From positions 888,379 to 952,378 of the forward strand of contig NZ_QGDO01000003.1 of assembly GCF_003149185.1 (NCBI RefSeq): DNA of 64,000 bases, read 5' to 3'. Shown piece after piece: positions 60,754-64,000 of this stretch. This stretch comes from Sediminitomix flava. Its GTDB lineage: Bacteria; Bacteroidota; Bacteroidia; Cytophagales; Flammeovirgaceae. Numbering within the stretch: position 1 is the stretch's first letter; each line of letters opens with the position of its first letter. A program made the translations under genes and the position numbers. The notes beneath the pieces are model-generated. The model ran no database searches, had not been told where the DNA came from, and worked only from the letters and a program-made list of their open reading frames with translations.

Positions 60754-62271
60754 TTAATCGAGATCCTTTTGGAGTTTTTCCATGACCTGATCCAAACTGA
60801 AGGAAGCAGCTTTCTGACGAGGTGGATAATCTCTGAAAGTCGATAAGAATTTACCCACATATTGTTGAGCAGGTACTAAATAAAATACATGATCTATTAG
60901 CCAATCATAATACGTATTAGATGTTAGATTGGCTTGCTCATATGGATCTTGACGAAGGTTGAACATTAATGGTACACGAAGAGGAGTAAATGGATTTGCC
61001 CATACACCTAAAGTACCATACATGCGCTGTTCCATAAATACCATTTTCCAATCATCATATCTTAGAGCGGTTAAGTCTCCATCATCTGAGAAATAGAAGA
61101 TTTCTTTTCTTGGGCTCTCTTTCTCTTTTCCTTGGAAATAAGGTAAGATGTTATAACCATCTAGGTGAACTTTAAAAGTTTTATCACCTACTTGATAGCC
61201 GTCAAGTAATTTCCCTTTGATATCGTTTTCACCAGCAGCAGCTAAGAAAGTAGGGAACCAGTCCATGTGGTGTACAATTTCATTTGAAACTGAACCAGGT
61301 TTAATTGTTCCGGGCCATTTCACCATAGCTGGAACTCTCCAGCCACCTTCCCAGTTTGTGTTTTTTTCACCTCTAAATGGGCTTAAAGCTGCATCAGGCC
61401 AAGTGTTTTTGTGAGGTCCGTTGTCTGTACTATAGAATACAATTGTATTGTCCGCAATTCCTAGTTCATCAAGCAACTCTAACAGCTCTCCGACATGCAT
61501 ATCATGCTCAACCATACCATCACCATATTCATTCTGACCTGAAATACCTCTATGCTCTTTCTTAACGTGAGTTCTAAAGTGCATACGAGTACCATTCCAC
61601 CATACAAACCAAGGAGTACCAGATTTGTGATGTCTTCTGATGAAGTCTTTCGCTGCAGCTACAGTCTCATCATCGATAGTTTCCATTCGTTTACGGGTCA
61701 ATGGTCCCGTATCTTTTACTGGTCCATCAGCAGATGATTTAATTACACCTCTTGGACCAAACTTTTCCTTAAATTTAGGGTCTTTAGGGTAGTCTTCTAA
61801 TTCTGGTTCTTCTTCCGCATTTAAGTGGTACAGATTTCCTAAGAATTCATCGAAACCATGATTTGTAGGTAGGAACTCATCTTTGTCTCCAAGGTGGTTT
61901 TTACCAAACTGACCTGTCGCATAACCCAAAGGTTTTAGCATTTCTGCAATAGTTGGGTCTTCAGCTCTTAGACCAAGGTCAGCACCAGGCAAACCTACTT
62001 TACTAAGCCCTGTTCGAAATACACTTTGACCTGTAATGAATGAAGAACGACCTGCGGTACAACTTTGCTCACCATAATAATCAGTGAAAATCATACCTTC
62101 TTTTGCAATACGATCAATGTTTGGAGTTTCATAACCTACTAATCCTCTTGTGTATGCAGATATATTGGATTGTCCAATGTCATCCCCCCAAATCACTAAA
62201 ATATTTGGTTTGTCTTGTGCCCACAAGCTAAGTGGAAGTAGACACAGAAAGGATAAAAAGAGTTTTCTCAT
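60754..62271 (-). CDS. exported type I sulfatase (arylsulfatase family)
   Basis: This hydrolyses sulfate esters. The 505-residue protein has a signal peptide (cleavage after LWAQ at about 19), WGDDIG with metal ligands D30 and D31, and the formylglycine motif C71-T-A-G-R75, where C71 must be oxidised by a maturase for activity. KNHLGD, MHFRTH and STDNGPHKN supply the remaining metal and sulfate contacts. Family S1 by motif; the substrate (algal glycan or other ester) is not predictable. No SusC/SusD pair or maturase is adjacent. A near -7 match (TATATTTC on the minus strand) lies at 62338-62345. Confidence 0.9.
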   Translation of the reverse strand: MRKLFLSFLCLLPLSLWAQDKPNILVIWGDDIGQSNISAYTRGLVGYETPNIDRIAKEGMIFTDYYGEQSCTAGRSSFITGQSVFRTGLSKVGLPGADLGLRAEDPTIAEMLKPLGYATGQFGKNHLGDKDEFLPTNHGFDEFLGNLYHLNAEEEPELEDYPKDPKFKEKFGPRGVIKSSADGPVKDTGPLTRKRMETIDDETVAAAKDFIRRHHKSGTPWFVWWNGTRMHFRTHVKKEHRGISGQNEYGDGMVEHDMHVGELLELLDELGIADNTIVFYSTDNGPHKNTWPDAALSPFRGEKNTNWEGGWRVPAMVKWPGTIKPGSVSNEIVHHMDWFPTFLAAAGENDIKGKLLDGYQVGDKTFKVHLDGYNILPYFQGKEKESPRKEIFYFSDDGDLTALRYDDWKMVFMEQRMYGTLGVWANPFTPLRVPLMFNLRQDPYEQANLTSNTYYDWLIDHVFYLVPAQQYVGKFLSTFRDYPPRQKAASFSLDQVMEKLQKDLD

Positions 62272-62563
62272 AAAATGTTTTAGTAGTTGATTTGCGTACT
62301 AAACGTTGAGAATACCTCCGAAGGTGCATCAATGTGCGAAATATAGTTAAAACAATTTTTTCTCTTCTATTGAATTGAACTACTGAAAATAAAACGATAT
62401 AAAGTCTAATAAATAAATGACTATCTATTCTTTTTAGAGTCTAAAAAACTAAAATTAGCTATCTATTAGAAACTTTTGACTTAAAAGAAGGCTTCAGTGT
62501 TTTATTTTCACTATGATTTACGAACTTTGGGCTGAAGTTGAAACACTAAAATCACAAACGAAC

Positions 62564-63139
62564 GTGTCAGAGAAAAAAGTTGCGATTCTTGCTTCGGGGA
62601 GTGGAAGTAATGCAGAGAATATTATCCAATACTTTAGAGATAATAATATAAATGCTTCTTTTATCATTATAGCAAATAATAAGGAAGCGAAAGTTTTTGA
62701 TAGAGCAGAGCGTTTGGGAGTACCAAGCTATTATTTTGGTAGAAAGGCTTTCAACGAAACTGGAGAAGTTAAGCAAAAACTTATAGAATTTGGTGCTGAT
62801 CTCATTGTTTTAGCTGGCTTTTTATGGCTAATTCCATCAGATCTAGTAGAAGCTTATCCAAACAAAATTGTGAATATTCACCCTGCGTTATTGCCAAAAT
62901 ATGGAGGTAAGGGAATGTATGGGATAAATGTTCACAGAGCTGTTGTGGAGGCTAAAGAAAAAGAAAGCGGAATTACAATTCACTATTGTAATCAAGCTTA
63001 TGATGAAGGAGCGCACATTCTCCAAGCTTCATGCTTACTTGACCAAACTGAATCTCCTGAAGAGGTTGCTAAAAAAGTATTGAGACTAGAGCATAAATAT
63101 TACCCACAAGTGGTAGAAGATATATTGTTTAATTCATAA
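62564..63139 (+). CDS. purN: phosphoribosylglycinamide formyltransferase
   Basis: PurN transfers a formyl group from 10-formyl-THF to GAR in purine synthesis, using a cofactor that FolD supplies. The protein has KVAILASGSGSNAENII at its start, ILAGFLWLIP-type sequence near residue 85, and NIHPALLPKYGGKGMYG with the catalytic Asn-His pair and a following GITIHY. GTG 62564 gives 191 residues and the family N-terminus; an in-frame ATG at 62513 would add 17 non-conserved residues and cannot be excluded. Confidence 0.92.
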   Translation: MSEKKVAILASGSGSNAENIIQYFRDNNINASFIIIANNKEAKVFDRAERLGVPSYYFGRKAFNETGEVKQKLIEFGADLIVLAGFLWLIPSDLVEAYPNKIVNIHPALLPKYGGKGMYGINVHRAVVEAKEKESGITIHYCNQAYDEGAHILQASCLLDQTESPEEVAKKVLRLEHKYYPQVVEDILFNS

Positions 63140-63142
63140 TAG

Positions 63143-63181
63143 ACATGTATTCAATTCTTATGAATTGGATACATGTTTTTT
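63143..63181 (+). terminator. intrinsic terminator of purN, abutting the SDR gene
   Basis: A 15-bp stem with one G-U (ACATGTATTCAATTC with GAATTGGATACATGT), 4-nt loop, six T. It ends about 15 nt before the next ATG. Confidence 0.9.
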
Positions 63182-63196
63182 AATTTTAAAGCCTTT

Positions 63197-63949
63197 ATGA
63201 CCAAAACAGCATTAATTACTGGAGCTACGTCTGGTATTGGAAGAGCTACTGCACAAGAATTTGCTAAAAATGGAATTCGTTTGATTCTTACAGGAAGGAG
63301 AACTGATAGGTTAGATGAATTAAAAAAAGAACTAGGTGAACAGACAGAAGTTTTAACGCTTGAGTTTGATGTTAGTGACCGTGAAAAAGTAAATGAGGTA
63401 TTCGAAAACCTTCCTCAAGACTGGAAACAAATCGATATCTTGATCAATAATGCGGGTAATGCTCATGGTTTATCTTCTATTCAAGATGGAGATATTGATG
63501 ATTGGGATAAAATGATGGATATAAATGTAAAGGGACTTTTATATGTTTCAAAAGCAGTTATTCCGTCTATGATTGAGAAATCTTCTGGACATATCATTAA
63601 TATAGGTTCTATAGCTGGAAAAGAGGTTTATCCCAATGGGAATGTCTATTGTGCTTCAAAGCATGCCGTAGATGCGCTTACTCAAGGAATGAGGATTGAT
63701 TTGAACGCACATGGAATTAAAGTAGGAGCTGTTCACCCTGGATTGGTTGAAACTGAATTTTCAGAAGTCAGATTTAAAGGGGATACTGTAAGGGCGAAAG
63801 GAGTTTACACAGGTTATGAGCCTCTAAAACCTGAAGATATTGCTGATATCATCTATTTTATCGTTTCTAGACCATATCACGTAAATATTGCTGATCTTTT
63901 AGTATTTCCTACTGCACAAGCTTCTGCTACTGTCTTGAAAAAAGATTAA
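63197..63949 (+). CDS. short-chain dehydrogenase/reductase
   Basis: This 250-residue classical SDR has the NADP-binding TGATSGIG at 8-15 with an RR pair (34-35) that fits NADP, NNAGNAHG, and the catalytic S138, Y151 and K155. It resembles the YdfG group (3-hydroxy-acid dehydrogenase / malonic semialdehyde reductase), but the substrate is not certain. ATG 63197 is chosen because the upstream in-frame ATG at 63173 lies inside the stem of the purN terminator. Confidence 0.88.
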   Translation: MTKTALITGATSGIGRATAQEFAKNGIRLILTGRRTDRLDELKKELGEQTEVLTLEFDVSDREKVNEVFENLPQDWKQIDILINNAGNAHGLSSIQDGDIDDWDKMMDINVKGLLYVSKAVIPSMIEKSSGHIINIGSIAGKEVYPNGNVYCASKHAVDALTQGMRIDLNAHGIKVGAVHPGLVETEFSEVRFKGDTVRAKGVYTGYEPLKPEDIADIIYFIVSRPYHVNIADLLVFPTAQASATVLKKD

Positions 63950-63968
63950 GAAAAATATTATATACTAG

Positions 63969-64000
63969 AAAATGCTGTTCTTAACTAGAACAGCATTTTT
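63969..64000 (+). terminator. intrinsic terminator of the SDR gene
   Basis: A 13-bp perfect stem (AAAATGCTGTTCT with AGAACAGCATTTT), 5-nt loop, T-run reaching the window edge. Confidence 0.88.

Noticed and set aside
63173-63196. Upstream ATG for the SDR gene
   Set aside because: The codon lies within the stem of the purN terminator, and the family N-terminus starts at ATG 63197.
1-64000. Mobile elements, prophage, CRISPR arrays, rRNA or tRNA genes
   Set aside because: No transposase, integrase, phage protein, repeat-spacer array or RNA gene was seen on reading the gene products and the spacers.

Overview
The window is a stretch of bacterial chromosome with low GC content and dense genes on both strands. 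It has no sign of plasmid, phage or transposon. I read the organism as a member of the Bacteroidota, most likely a marine Cytophagales-type bacterium. The reasons are a C-terminal type IX secretion (T9SS) sorting domain, several exact matches to the Bacteroidota -7 promoter element TAnnTTTG, a type III glutamine synthetase, the phylum-typical small proteins of the DUF3098 and DUF4834 types, starts without Shine-Dalgarno sequences, a thrombospondin type 3 repeat protein and a secreted sulfatase. Genus is not determinable from this sequence alone.

Layout. 1-9500: tail of a sugar nucleotidyltransferase; an envelope operon (TPR protein, LolD-like ATPase, 1402-residue AsmA-like protein); an exported C1B peptidase; a monooxygenase-like protein; AdoMet decarboxylase. 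9665-13565: ftsX, DUF3098, uppP, truB, ribF. 13647-19191: outer-membrane protein, folD, queE, DUF2461, TrkH potassium transporter. 19626-23299: ammonium transporter and type III glutamine synthetase, separated by a strongly structured spacer. 23478-28952: recX, TPR protein, DUF4834, then on the minus strand kdsB, an orphan ABC ATPase, half a transketolase and Bcp. 29090-35386: glycosyltransferase, small winged-helix-like protein, OppC-like permease, PP2C phosphatase, gdhA, HMG-CoA lyase. 35376-36916 (minus): phosphopantetheinyl transferase and lipid kinase. 37258-41823: peptide transporter, iodotyrosine-deiodinase-like flavoprotein, TPR protein, thioredoxin-like protein. 42036-55191: a trehalose/alpha-glucan neighbourhood. 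55328-60704: hydroxyacyl-CoA dehydrogenase, rpsF-rpsR-rplI, hisS, murC. 60754-63949: sulfatase, purN and a short-chain dehydrogenase.

The most unusual part is 42036-55191. It holds a fused trehalose-6-phosphate synthase/phosphatase, an unrecognised protein with an aminoglycoside-phosphotransferase/maltokinase-like catalytic loop, a GT35 phosphorylase-like protein whose PLP-binding lysine is a threonine, a large T9SS-exported protein built from repeated modules, a calcium-binding repeat protein, an unannotated 53-residue lipoprotein, a MarR regulator with an operator-like palindrome inside its own promoter, and a GH13 maltosyltransferase-like protein with two substituted active-site positions. 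Two enzymes of one pathway area carrying active-site changes, beside an uncharacterised kinase-like protein, makes this the best candidate for an undescribed system here.

RNA-level structure is also prominent. There are folded spacers between amt and glnN and between rpsR and rplI, and a hairpin at the predicted 5' end of the rpsF transcript. Intrinsic-terminator hairpins repeatedly end within about 40 nt of the next same-strand start codon, which suggests partial termination inside operons. All identifications come from reading motifs; no database search was run.
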